NCBI GenBank assembly: GCA_027922465.2 | Contig: BQMF02000304.1 | Span: forward strand, 1 to 64,000 | From: Turritopsis dohrnii | Lineage: Eukaryota > Cnidaria > Hydrozoa > Anthoathecata > Oceaniidae | Direction: 5' to 3' | Length of the DNA: 64,000 nucleotides | Shown: piece after piece, positions 38,578-50,567 of the stretch | Layout of the letters: each line of letters opens with the position of its first letter | Numbering within the stretch: position 1 is the stretch's first letter | Notes under the pieces: model-generated | The model's database searches: none | What the model was told of the DNA's origin: nothing | Seen by the model: the letters and a program-made list of their open reading frames with translations, nothing else | Translations under genes and position numbers: made by a program

Positions 38578-41338
38578 CTACCTTTTCTTCCTCAATACAT
38601 TCCCTTCTCCACCAAAAGCAATGAAATCATCTTCTTCATTAATCTAAGGAGAGTTTGGACGAATTAATCTCCAGTGGCAACTACAATACAAGTTGCAGAA
38701 AAGTGAACATTCTTACTTTATCATTAATCGGTTTCAAAATTTTTCGTTTAAATTCAATCGTTCCAATACGATACTTTAAATCTGGTATACCACTGGAATA
38801 AAAGAAATAAACATAGCACACTTCGTTAGCGTTTTGTTCTGTCTTAGGTTAGTTTGAGAATTCTAGAGATAGTATGATAAGTTGTTCTGATATTCACTTC
38901 AAAGCTCCAATGACCGTGTAACGTTTCGTTATTGAAAGGCTTGTCTGTGTTTTACCTTTTAATGATAGAAACTTTGACTGGAGTTCCTCCATCTGGGTTA
39001 TCTTTCAGCTTTTTCTTCTTGCCATCCAATCTTGCACCAGTTCCAGGAAATAACTGAAACATATTCACAGATGGCAGTAGTAATTGTAGTATGCAAGTGT
39101 ATCGGAAAGTTGGTGATAAATAGACTTTTCCCGAATTTCTGCTATAACCCTGAGTTGTGAATTGTTCCCATTTCGATTCACATTCCAATAATTTGAAGCG
39201 GTCAGAATATTCACAAGCGAGTTAGACACGACAACTACAATGAACCACAATGCAGGTGTTTAACTAGAAATTTGGTTAATATGGAAAAGGTCAATTCCTA
39301 TAGATATAACAAATGTGATGATCATGAGGAATACTCTTACTTGTTTTTTTCCAGTATTTAGATATTCCTCAGGAATGTTTTCCATCGATGGCTAAGGTAA
39401 AGAAAATACAACATCAAAACCTTATTATACGACCACTAGTCTCAAGTCCTTCAAATGATTTTTCCTCATCATTCAAAATAAATTTCAACGCACTTCTTCA
39501 TCACTTTCGGTATCTTTTTTAGTCTTACGTTCTGGCTCAACGTAACCAACAGGCCTAGCGAAATCAACCTAGAAAAAAAATGTAAAAAAAAGAAAAAAAA
39601 AAAGATGAAAAGATGAAAGAAATGATTAATCCTTCAGAATGACGAAAGCTCCGTTGAAATGTTTGCTTCAGTAAGTTGAATCCAGACATAAAATTAACAA
39701 GAAGCACATTGCAAAGTATCCGGTACAACATATTTTAGGAGTTTTGATACTGACGCTTCGATCTTAAGTTAATCATGTATGACATGTGAAGCACCGCAGC
39801 GTGCGATTTTGAAGAATCCGCACGGCTTTATCGAGCTATTCATCTGTTTATAGTATTTCGGACAGAAATATTGACGAAGTTACCTGCATATCGCATTCGA
39901 TGATTGATACTGCATCAGCTGGTTGCGTCTGTAAAACTAACATTTCGTAGATCTGTGCAAAATCGTCGAAAATAAAAGTTAAATCTATCTATTGCACGAT
40001 TGTAGGACAACTGGTCATGTTTGTTGGAGCAATGATCGTCTGAGTTTGAGTCAAATTTATTGCAAAAGGGAGATAGAAAGTAGTTTGTAGCTGTTACAGC
40101 TGAAGTATACAAAACTTACTTTATCGTTATATTTGATTGCTAGGATATCCCCTTTAGTCAAACACGCGAAAGAACGCAACACATTTTCTAAACTGAGTAT
40201 GCAAGAGTTAACGAAAATCCGTAGGTACATGTATACGACAGTTACTTTAGCCTTTGATGAATTGCTTAAAATTTGAAATGAATAAGAACGTTTTTCGAGA
40301 ACGATTAATTTATAACAAAAAATTATGGTGAAGTTGTAATTCAGGACAAAAGATACACAGCTTTCTGATCTGTGATATCCAGGAAATCAACAGTCTGTGG
40401 TTGAAATCGCGCGAAGGTAGCAACAGGTAGAGTTGCACTTTCGATGTTTACAAGGTCTCCTTCTTGAAGGTACAAATTCTGCATCATCTACTCGAAAGAA
40501 AAAATATGTGACACTTCAGATTTAGACAGATTATGATTGATACAATGCCACGGGCACCACCACGCAACACATACCCAATGTGGTATATACGCTTTCCCTT
40601 CATCAGCTACAAATTCCAACACACCACAATGTGTCGTACGCTTCTGTCTGCAATTTGTTAGTTTAAACAGCATTGGATAAACAATATTCAGTCGGGCTAA
40701 GATAACAACAAAATCATCAAAAAACATAGATGGTGAAAAATAAGAAAAAATTACCAGAAATGTAAAATCATACTTAAAATATCCAAAGCTGACGGCGGAA
40801 GAATGACTAGAAAATGAACAAAAAAACCCCATTATATCTTGAATGATTTCATAAATTTTCAAATCTTAGATAAAATAAAAATTGTCTTTTGAAACTTATT
40901 TCGAGGTAGAGCAATGAATGCAGGGACTTGAAAAACTGCAATGCATGACTTAACATTTGAGTAGCAAAAGGTTTGGATTTAAACAATGAAGTTGTTTTTG
41001 GTGATATTGATGATAGGTTGCGTAGAATACAGACTATGATGTTATTGAAATCTTCAACTGGTATCCCTAACAGTCTACAGAAGACAAAATCATCCTACAC
41101 ACTGATTTTAATTTTCCAAGACCAAAGTCCCTGACAACGGCAGGATTTTCACAAACATATAAATATATAAAAAAATTAATATTAGTCATTTCCCTTCAAG
41201 GTTGTTTCGAAACTGAATATGAAACATTACAAACTTTTTCCTCCTTTCTCCACATCATCTCTTTCATTTCCAGCAAGCATTGATACAGAGTAACAGCGAT
41301 ATTGCGTATTGAAAGTGTGAGGAATATTTTCAAACATG
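38578..41338 (-). CDS. UFD1: UFD1 homologue (ubiquitin fusion degradation 1), about 11 exons
   Basis: UFD1 pairs with NPL4 as a cofactor of the p97/VCP segregase in ubiquitin-dependent protein extraction. Exons read on the minus strand: ~41338-41232 ([28 protein letters not shown]), 40806-40774 ([10 protein letters not shown]), 40696-40575 ([22 protein letters not shown]), 40487-40357 ([23 protein letters not shown]), 40192-40120 ([18 protein letters not shown]), 39952-39894 ([11 protein letters not shown]), 39568-39494 ([14 protein letters not shown]), 39391-39341, 39053-38956 ([11 protein letters not shown]), 38792-38717 and 38643-38578 ([12 protein letters not shown], stop). Most junctions have GT/AG and keep frame. 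The start is uncertain: the first exon may continue upstream of the Met at 41338. Confidence 0.93.
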
Positions 41339-41344
41339 CGAAAA

Positions 41345-43684
41345 CTCAACTATAAGGAGAAAAAATCATGTAAACAATAGTTATCCTTCAATTGAGAATC
41401 AATTGTAATTCTTATATTGTTAATATTAAGGTAGGTAGTATGGGGTCAAAATTTGTTGGATATTATCATCTATGTGACAGTTTTAGGGATTAAACAATAT
41501 TGCTATTTTAATCCCTAAAAGCGTTATGGATTGGAGTTAAAAATAACAATGTAAAAAATAACATGTCCCATAAATGTTGATTGACATGTTGGTTGAACAT
41601 TAAAATGGACTGTAAGTGTTGATGTTGAATGGACCTTGTGTCTGCATACATACCATTTTGTATTGGTCTTTTATATATTAATTCTAAAAAGAAATAATTA
41701 CAAATTGAAGTTTTACCACCTCAGAGATAAATTACTGTTGCAATTTTTTTCTTAGAGCTATGCTTCAATGTGGCTGCTATGCAAGATCGTCATCATTCAA
41801 TTGGTTATCTTTAAAAAGGAGAGTAAAACAATCATACTATCAAGAATTATTTTAGTGAAGGATTCGGGTTGAGTGGTCCTAATATGGATATGTTTTTTTG
41901 TTTAGCAGATAAGTCTGTTTATTTTGTGTGTCCGAAGTTTAGGACAGTTAGAACGATTAACGGTTGACGATGCAATGAAATATTTCTCTGTCGTCAAAAG
42001 AATTTGACATCAATACATAAAATTTGATGACACGCACACATCCACACACGCCAAGATTTATTTACGTGTGTGGCAATTTTTTTTTATTTTCAGGTTTTAT
42101 TTTTCCTCTTTATTAACTTTCGAATAAATTTAATCTACCGTCAAAGTTATCTTTAGACCACCTATAATTAATCATTCGTTCATAGTCTTTCGCGCGCATT
42201 CAGAATTAAAATTCATTAATTGCGCATCGAGTTTGATTATTTTTCTAAAGTTAAAAATCATGAAAAAATAGGACTTTTCTTCTTTTATTGTTGCAAAGTA
42301 AACAATATAATTTTGGAGAGGTAAAATCGAAAAATGATATAAACATTCATAAACTGCATAACCAAAAATTGTTGATAAGCTTTTCACCAATGGCTTTAAA
42401 AAAATACCAATGAACTTCTTTTTTGAATTTTATCACGTGTTTATAAAACTTTTGTTAACTTACAGAATGTCAAATTTGTTTACAGAATGCACTGAGCGCC
42501 CTTGAAAAACCTATGAGTTTATGTTCTGTATTTTATAATTAACAAGTTTTTAAAAGGAGCAATGGAATACTCTGTTTCTATAAATTCAATATGTTCTAGA
42601 TCTTTTTGTAAATACTCTTTAATGTGAAAGACAGCATCGCACTTGCTATGAAGAAACCATAATCAGATAATCTTCTATACATTGAAGCTAATGCTGGTTA
42701 TGAGTCACTCAAATAATCAAATATATAATCACCGCATCCTGCATCGATGTTTGCATAAAAAACGACTATTAATTTTAGGTGGCCTTAGAGTTAAGATTTT
42801 ATGTTCTGAATCTTCGAAAACATTGTTTTGTTTTATTTCTTGTTAAATTCATTCTCTGTGAAAACCTCAATATTTTTACACACATGACACATTTCAAATT
42901 TGACTTGATTATCATACATCATTTATCAATTGACTTGATTATTGTCAATCTTAATTGGAAAAAATTGATCGCACATCTGTCAAAAATTTACATGAGTGCA
43001 CGCCATAACAGATATTGCCAATTAAGGAGTACGATGACCACATGTCTGCTAATTTTCTTACGACCAGACCTGATAAGCATATGAAGAATCACTGTTTTTA
43101 CAAAAAAGATTCCGTATTCCAAGAGTATCATAGAAACAAGTAACATCTTATGTGTGAAGGTTACAAAAGAATTTGTTTCATAAATACACGATAAATCTAG
43201 ATTTATCTGTATATACCACACACTTGAAAGGTCTGTGTGAATTCTATGGATCCATCATTGCTTAGATAGAGCCCTAAATCACATATATTATCACATTGCA
43301 AAGTTCAGAGATTATCTCTGTTTAAGTTTCGGATTTAGTTTAATTGACAGTTCAGCAGAAAAATAATACATGTATTATTACACGTTACACCACCATTAAT
43401 TACATTTTTTGTGTCTTGGATATGATGAAGCCCTTTCTTTATTTTGTCGAAGCCAAAGAAACAAATTCTTTCTTAACATATCAAAACAAGTTAGCAGGTG
43501 GAAAATTTGGGTTTCTTTATCTGAAAATAGTAAAAGGTGCTGCTAACTTCGGCCATTTAGAGCATAAATTTTAAAAAACATTTCCTTATACTGCTAATTG
43601 CGCCATCTTCTTTTTAAAAAAATGCTTATGAAAGCAAAACAAAGAATCAAAGAAGATAAAAAAGGAGAACAGAATCACCGCGTA

Positions 43685-43687
<3 letters not shown>
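41345..43687. other. no gene recognised
   Basis: AT-rich intergenic DNA upstream of UFD1. Open frames at 42779-43084, 42988-43221 and 43344-43574 have no recognisable domain. Confidence 0.35.

Positions 43688-43728
<41 letters not shown>
43688..43728 (+). repeat. 41-nt uninterrupted poly-G
   Basis: A pure G run, long enough for stacked G-quadruplexes. The true length may differ because such runs are hard to sequence. The 81-residue frame across it is an artefact. Confidence 0.9.
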
Positions 43729-43729
<1 letters not shown>

Positions 43730-44565
43730 ATACACATCTCTTTTCTTCTCCAACCTTTACAGAGTTTTAGCCATTTAGACGAGAAAAACCTATTTAATAA
43801 TAAAAGTGAAAACAAAATACGCAATTTTGTTCATATTTACTAAACGTTTCGGTGTCTCCTTAACACCATGATCACTAGTACAATTCTGATTTACAACTCT
43901 TTAGATACAGTGTGTTTCGTAATGGAAATGAAAATTTTAAAGTTGTTTTTTTAAATGAATATACCGAATTTCAAAATAATTTTTACATCAATGGAAAGCC
44001 ATTTTCAAGCTCTTTCGGCTAGTACATTTTTGTGAAAAATGAAAAAGTGGGTTTTGAAAAAATAAGGAAAATGTCATCGGAAAATGTAATTAAATGTCGA
44101 TTAACACGTAGTTTAATTACATCGTGCTTATTGTTTCAAAACACTGAATCCATTCAAATTTTTTATTAATTTTATGTTTGCGCTGAGACCCCCAAATTGA
44201 TATCTTAAAACATAAAAGTTTAACGTTTTTCGTGAACACACAGCTTAAATTTTTTTATTGTTTTCCAAATTGCTGTCATTGTTTCAAAAAATCTTTTCTT
44301 TTCATTCACATCTTAATCGACCATTGAAAATTTAATTACATTTTTCCAAGACATTTTCCTTATTTTTTCAAAAACCACTTTTTCATTTTTCACAAAAACA
44401 TACTATCTGAAAGAACTTCAAAATGGCTTTCCAACGGTGTAAAAATTATTTTAAAATTCGGTATATTCATTTAAAAAACAGCTTTAAAATTTCCATTTCC
44501 AACATTACGAAACACACTGTACATCATTTTTTAAATAATTTTATAATTTTATAATTGAATGACAG

Positions 44566-44897
44566 TTAAAACATCTCTAAGGGATACGATGCCACATTTA
44601 TATTTAAATCTGGATTCATCTTTTTTACCGTCAACGACTCTTTAATGAAGAGCTCCGTATCAGTCTTCCCCGTTGTCATGATTTTGACATTGTCAGAAAG
44701 AAACGTGTGATTATACTGTAGCATATGCTCAGTAACGGCAGAGAGTTTCCGGACGTTTAAGTGCTCCTTAAATCTTGTTTGTAGGTGACGTTTCGTTTTA
44801 ACGACATAAAAAGATAGGCACTCTGTACAGTGTATTCCATACACCAAATTTGATCTGAACCTTTTAGGTATTTCATCTTTAAATTTAAACAGATCAT
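44566..44897 (-). pseudogene. GIY-YIG fragment, inverted copy
   Basis: Minus-strand frame with YGIHCTECLSFYVVKTKRH and RFKEHLNVRKLSAVTEH, matching the GIY-YIG domain and its C-terminal tail. The usual YVGKT motif is YVVKT here. It lacks the reverse transcriptase. Confidence 0.85.
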
Positions 44898-44911
44898 TCT
44901 GGACATTACCT

Positions 44912-45650
44912 GTGTATTATCGTCGTTATGTTGATGACAGTTTTATTATTTTCAAAGACAAATCGCATGTACAAGATTTCTTTGATTTCATGAACAATGC
45001 ACACCCCAACATCAAATTTACCAAAGAGGAAGAATTGTCCAACAATTCTTATTTTCCTTTTTTGGATGTTAGCATTATGAAAGATGGTATTAGTTTTAAA
45101 ACCAGAACATATTACAAACCAACGTATACAGGCTTATATACGAATTGGTACAGCTTCACTCCCAGAAAATACAAGATAAACCTCGTGAAGACATTACTTT
45201 CTAGAGCATGGAGTATATGCTCTGATAGAACTTTGTTTGATGACGATTGCACTAGAATCAAAGAAAATCTTTTGAAGAACCATTACCCTGAACAACTGTT
45301 AACTGCTATCATCAAGAATTTCATCTCTAAACAAGCAACAAACGAGGCTACTGAACCCTCCTGTACGGTGCCGAAATTGGTTGTTTTTCTTGTTCTGCCT
45401 TTTTATGGTAATGCATCCGAGAAATTGAAAAAGTGTTTGGTTAGATTGTTTACGGATGGTTATCCACAAGTGGACTTAAAACTTATATTTCGTACGACAT
45501 GCAGAATGGCTGATCTGTTTAAATTTAAAGATGAAATACCTAAAAGGTTCAGATCAAATTTGGTGTATGGAATACATTGTACAGAGTGCCCATTTTTTTA
45601 TGTCGTTAAAACGAAACGTCACCTACAAACAAGATTTAAGGAGCACTTAA
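44912..45650 (+). pseudogene. Penelope-like RT end plus GIY-YIG start
   Basis: The open frame begins at the catalytic YVDD motif (YYRRYVDDSFIIF). It runs through the thumb (FPFLDVSIMKDG, YYKPTYTGLYTNW, LLSRAWSICS) and into the GIY-YIG domain (YGIHCTECPFFYVVKTKRH, RFKEHL), where a mobile element interrupts it at 45651. The RT fingers and most of the palm are missing upstream. The domain tail continues at 46806-47018. Confidence 0.9.
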
Positions 45651-45876
45651 GCCTGGTACCCACTAGAAAGCGTTAGGAAGTGTTAAGCTTAACGCTAGCG
45701 CCACTTGACACCAGGCGCTAGCGCTAGCGTTATTGAAAAATCATTATTTAAATGGGTACCATTAACACTTGTGACTTAACGCCTGGTAACTAAAAACAAA
45801 CAAAAATCAAGCATCAGTCTTATTCAAAATGGCTGCTGTGAACAAGCACTATCTCCTGCTACTGGCGATAATAATA

Positions 45877-46281
45877 GAGAGCTTACGCAACTGCGATTCT
45901 ACGGCGGCTAGTAGTTATGTTGTTATGGTAACTTTATAATATCTGCTTGCTGCCTCCGTCATTGTGAAATGCTTACGCAAACAAACAATAACAAAACGTA
46001 AACAAATATGGCGGCTGATCCAGCCAAAGCCTTTGCTCTACCCAAGACATTAGGCAAATTTAAACATAACAAATTGCGTATGATGATTTCACAATAGTCT
46101 TCCCTACGTAATGAGCACCTGCGTATGTTCTATGGCTACGGTAAATTCATTTCTTTTTCCGTCGTAGAATGTACACGGCGGATTGGTATCTGCAACACAG
46201 TGCGTTATTTCATGATCTCCTTGATTTTCCCAATCACCTGGTTCACACCGCCGCCGTAGAATCACAGTTGCGTAAGCTCTC
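45877..46281. mobile_element. 405-bp TA-type MITE nested in the TTAA element
   Basis: Imperfect inverted ends of about 31 bp (GAGAGCTTACGCAACTG... and ...CAGTTGCGTAAGCTCTC) are flanked by TA on both sides (45875-45876 and 46282-46283). The interior holds no open frame of note. Confidence 0.75.
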
Positions 46282-46552
46282 TAATGTTAAAACGAAGAAG
46301 AAGACCACTTGACCAACAGTTTTTTTATATATCTTTTCTGTGGTATTTCTTACATTGCTTGTCATATAAGGCTGGAAATTTTTTAACTTCTTCAGATATT
46401 GCAATGCCGTCCATCTTTGTTTATCTCAACGACTCAGCATTACAGGTTATTTACAAAAAGATTTTTCCGTGTATGTCAATATACAAAATAGAATATTCCA
46501 ACGTTCGAAAGCTATTAAAACGTTCGAAATATGCTTAACACAGCTTAACACA

Positions 46553-46588
46553 GGCGTCTAGAATGAAATCGATTTCATTCTAGACGCC
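46553..46588. repeat. perfect 36-bp palindrome
   Basis: Eighteen bases (GGCGTCTAGAATGAAATC) are followed directly by their reverse complement with no spacer, inside the TTAA element. It can extrude as a cruciform. Confidence 0.9.
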
Positions 46589-46805
46589 TCGTGTGTTAAG
46601 GCCTAACGCAAGGCGTTAACGACCTTAAAATCTTCATTCTAGACGCCATGACGTTAAAGTGCGTTAAGGCTTAACGCCTTAGCGCTAAGCTTAGCGTAAT
46701 TTGGTACACACTACAAAAGTGTTAAGCTTAACACCAAGGCGTCTAAGCTGCGTTAGGCTTAACACGGTGGTGTTAAGCTTAACACCGCCTAATGGGTACC
46801 AGGCT

Positions 46806-47018
46806 TTAAACGTCCGGAAACCCTCTGCCGTTACTGAGCATATGCTACAGTATAATCACACGTTTCTTTTTGACAATGTCAAAATCATGACAACGGGGAA
46901 GAGTGATACGGAGCTCTTCATTAAAGAATCGTTAACGGTAAAAAAAGATGAATCCAGATTTAAACATAAATGTGGCATCGTATCCCTTAGAGATGTTTTA
47001 ACTGTCATTCAATTATAA
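46806..47018 (+). pseudogene. GIY-YIG tail after the insertion
   Basis: Continues the domain interrupted at 45651, with KPSAVTEHMLQYNHTFLFDN and MTTGKSDTELFIKESL. It is nearly identical to the inverted copy at 44566-44750. Confidence 0.85.
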
Positions 47019-47461
47019 AATTATTTAAAAAATGATGTACAGTGTGTTTCGTAATGTTGGAAATGGAAATTTTAAAGCTGTTTTTTTTAATGAATATACC
47101 GAATTTCAAAATAACTTTTACATCGTTGGAAAGCCATTTTCAAGTTCTTTCGGACAGTATGTTTTTGTGAAAAAAGAAAAAGTGGTTTTTGAAAAAATAA
47201 GGAAAATGTCTTGGAAAAATGTGATTAAATTTTTAATGGTCGATTAACACGTAGTTTAATTACATCGTGCTTATTGTTTCCAAGCACTGAATCCATTCAA
47301 TTTTTTTATTAATTTTATGTTTGCGCTGAGACCCCCAAATTGATATTTTAAAACATAAAAGTTAAACGTTTTTCGTGAACACACAGCTTAAATTTGTTTA
47401 TTGTTTGCAAAATTGCTGTTATTGTTTCAAAAAAACTTTTCTTTTCATTTACATCTTAATC

Positions 47462-47536
47462 AGTATCTCAGTACATAGTATGTACATAATCTCAGTACAT
47501 AATCTCAGTACATAATCTCAGTACATAGTATGTACT
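47462..47536. repeat. 13-bp AATCTCAGTACAT repeats
   Basis: Several copies of the unit are bounded by two AGTACATAGTATGTACT palindromes, just beyond the Penelope-like 3' end. Confidence 0.85.
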
Positions 47537-48294
47537 GGTCAAGATGGTCAGATAGAAAGAAAAGAAAAGAAATTATATTAAGAAATAGAGTAAAATGACC
47601 AAAATCAAAATTAGAGACAAGCTCCTTGATCATTATCCGGCAGCAAAATAAAAACAGATTTTTGCACTAGGCGCTCATGAAATTAAATAGTATACCCTAC
47701 CCTAAAAATGATCCATGGTTAAATAATGTCAACCACAATATAGTAAAAGATGGTGTTTCCAGAAATGCCTGAGACAAGTCCAAGAACCTATATATAAAAC
47801 TACACAACAACAGATAAATTATGTCTGCTTCCTCTTAAATAAGAGCTACAACATTTTTTCCAGAATTTAATATAGCATAGGAAACAAGAAGTCAAACTAA
47901 AACATTATGTAAATTACCTTTTTCAAAAGAAGACAAAATGAAAGAATAACTCCAAGATGTTAAAGTGTTCCTGCATCCAAAATGATATTTCGAGGGATGA
48001 TAGAATGCACAAAGTTGTTTCAGAAGTCTTAGTTTTTGGAAATTCTGTTTCCTTGGGCAGATATTTTGATTTAAAAATCATAAAATCATACAATACATAA
48101 TTATGATGTATAATTATGTATAAGAATAAGATTTTTGTTCTTTGTTTATGTGTATAAACTCTCAATATATTATAACTTCATTTTCTTATCACTCACTCAA
48201 AGTGAAAGCCCTTTCTCTCTATAGTAAATTAAAAAGATATAGTATTAATGACAACTTTCGATGAGAAGTTTAACCTACATACTAACTTATTATA
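47537..48294. other. no gene recognised
   Basis: AT-rich DNA with no coding signal I trust; the minus-strand frame 47923-48165 shows no domain. Confidence 0.35.
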
Positions 48295-48459
48295 CAGTGG
48301 CGGATCTAGAGGTATGTCGAAATTTGTGTAGGAGAGTGTTAGCAATCTAACCATAAAAGAAAAGCGTCCAAATAATCCCATTGGTAATGTAAATTGAATT
48401 CACAAATTATGTTAATGCTCTCCTACACAAATTTCGACATACCTCTAGATCCACCACTG
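48295..48459. mobile_element. 165-bp hAT-like MITE, copy 1
   Basis: Inverted ends of about 42 bp begin CAGTGGCGGATCTAGAGG and end in its complement. The flanks are TTATTATA and TTATATAC, compatible with a decayed 8-bp duplication. Copy 2 is at 57065-57220. Confidence 0.85.
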
Positions 48460-50044
48460 TTATATACATCATATATGCATTGCATAAAGTGAATGTAAGA
48501 TTTCGAAATACATATCTCAGAAACTGGAAGTAAGTAATACTAACAAGAGTCTTTTTGATCTCTATCATATTGGTTCATATTATTTTGGACACAGGATCCT
48601 TTTAAAGTTCTTTAATTCAAAACCAGACAGTCATCTCGAACCAAGAAAAATTATACTGAACTGTAGAAATAAGTTACCAGGTAGAGATACTGGTGCTAAA
48701 AAAACCATGCAGCTGCCTACGCAAAACAACTCAGAAAAATAACAATGACTTTGTGTATTATAAACTCAGTCATTCAAACGTAACTCCATAACATTTACAG
48801 ATGCATTTTGGTTAACAGAAACAGATACCAAAAATATTTATATACATCATTAATCAATAAAGAATAGGCTTCGGTTCAGTTGACACAAACAAACTTATTA
48901 TACATAGCTGAGCTAATAATTAACTGTCAACGAATTATGGTGCTAATAATCCATTTATATAACATAAAATAATAAAACACTTGCAGCCACAATGTTTTCA
49001 TTTCGCAAAAAGCAAAAGAAGAGACATAACTCGAAAAAAATGCTTTTCCTAGATTTTGAAGTCAGTTTTCAACAGATGTATTAAGTGAATTCAAAATTTC
49101 CTAATTAATACTTCATTATTGCTATCAAAAGCTGCAACGATGTTTTCTAGCGAATCCATGTTGAACTGGGTCTAATTCGAAGGTCCCCCACGGTCGTTTT
49201 GTGCAGATTTGGTGACCATTCATTCAATAAAGTGTGTAAACCCATGGTTGTACCTTAGGCAAATTTTCTTCTGGCTCATTCATTTAAAGTGTGTAAACCC
49301 ATGGCTCCTTAGGCAAATTTTCTTCCAGTTCATTCATTAAAGTGTGTAAACCCGGGGCTCCTTAGGCAAATTTTCTTCGCCTAAGGTGAGCGTTAGGCAC
49401 TAGTCTGTGTTGTCAATGTGACTATGAGAAGTCGTTTTCGGGGCAGAGATCACTACCTATAAACTCAAGCTGTAAAAAACATTAATTTTTAACATCATGG
49501 CGCGCGCCGCGCCTCGCCGCCGGGGAGAATAATAATCCCCTATTTGGGAAAGAAAGGATCGGGCGGATTGGATGCGGGAATCTCTTGATATTTTCGATTA
49601 TTTTCTGATTATTGTAATACAATACCTTTTTCATACAATTTTATGAAAAACATTATTTAACTGATTTTGGGTTAGGCATTTGTCTAAGTTGCCTAACCCT
49701 GGATCCGCCCCTGGTGGGGTCCCTTTTTTTGTCCGGTATAACGGTGTTTGCCGAAAAAAATGACGGGATTACAGTATTTCATCTTCTGCCGGTGACGGTA
49801 TTTATGCACAAAAAATCCGGTATTTCGGTATGGGGTAGTTTGTCATATACACGGTGGTCATGATATAATGTCGATATTTTGAATAGTGCATGAGTTATCA
49901 ACATTGTTGTGGTACAATACTTCGAATGTTTTTATTCTATTTTATTTTTTTTTTTTTTGTCACGTCAAAAGAACTTTTTATGTCTGCTAAATAAGCTAAT
50001 AAACTAAATCTAATCAGGCACAGCGTTCAACTTTCGGGTAAAAG
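48460..50044. other. no gene; tandem repeat and a hAT-like end
   Basis: Three tandem copies of a unit with AAGTGTGTAAACCCATGG and CTTAGGCAAATTTTCTTC lie at about 49217-49385. A hAT-like terminus (CCTGGATCCGCCCCTG reading outward) lies near 49700-49716 without a visible partner end. A small GC-rich island is at about 49496-49535. Confidence 0.5.
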
Positions 50045-50567
50045 ATGGAGAATTCTGAAAAAGACCTCAAGGAGCTGATTGAAGTTATCAAGTAAGGTCA
50101 TTTTTTAATGGTTTAATGACACTCAAATCAAAGGCCCACAGAGTTTAAAGAAGAAAAGTAACCTATTAGCATCATGCTATTTTAAGCTGTACTGAGTTTT
50201 ACTACTTAACCAAATATCGTCACATTCCTTTTTATTATACTCAATGATTCTAAGAAGTTTGCGAGATAATCTGGAGAAAAATTCAAGATCGCTACGTTTA
50301 TGTAGATAGAGTGTCAAAAAACAAGTGTCCAAAAACAAACTAGCTACAAAAACTGTATTTACTTGAAAGTTATTTCTTAAAAACTCCCTGGAGTGTTGAT
50401 CTTTTGATTTATAATAAGCTAGCTGTTTTTGTTTCGTGTCAACATTTAGGTATCAATTCCGGCTGAAAAAATCCAATGCCATTGAAGCGAAGTTGAGTAA
50501 AAGCTTTGTGATACTAAAGAAAGTCGCTTTTACACGGGTTTATGGGTCTGCAGGGATAGTTAAATAA
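50045..50567 (+). CDS. possible two-exon small gene
   Basis: Exon 1 (50045-50091) encodes MENSEKDLKELIEVIK and ends at a GTAAGG donor. Exon 2 (50450-50567) follows an ACATTTAG acceptor and continues in frame with YQFRLKKSNAIEAKLSKSF to a stop at 50565-50567. Total about 54 residues. No family recognised; the clean splice signals and frame agreement are the only support, and it may be the 5' part of a larger gene. Confidence 0.35.

Larger units (their letters stand above)
45651..46805. mobile_element. TTAA-type element with GCCTGGTACCCA termini
   Basis: Inverted ends GCCTGGTACCCACTAG and CTAATGGGTACCAGGC enclose about 1.15 kb. Left flank TTAA (45647-45650) and right flank TTAA (46806-46809) duplicate the TTAA of the intact sequence seen in the inverted copy near 44760. 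The interior is rich in GTTAAGCTTAAC-type palindromes. No transposase is visible. Confidence 0.8.
43909..47470 (+). mobile_element. Penelope-like retroelement, 5' truncated with inverted copy
   Basis: A plus-strand unit (44898-47470) has the end of a reverse transcriptase, a GIY-YIG endonuclease and a 3' region. It meets an inverted copy of its own 3' part (43909-44897) head to head. The 3' region is recognisable by CAGTGTGTTTCGTAATG at about 47039 and 43908 and, inverted, at about 44503-44521. RT plus C-terminal GIY-YIG is the hallmark of endonuclease-bearing Penelope-like elements, and inverted 5' copies are common in that group. The unit is interrupted by a TTAA-type element at 45651-46805. 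Confidence 0.85.

Noticed and set aside
43598..43843. Glycine-rich protein
   Set aside because: Arises solely from the poly-G tract.
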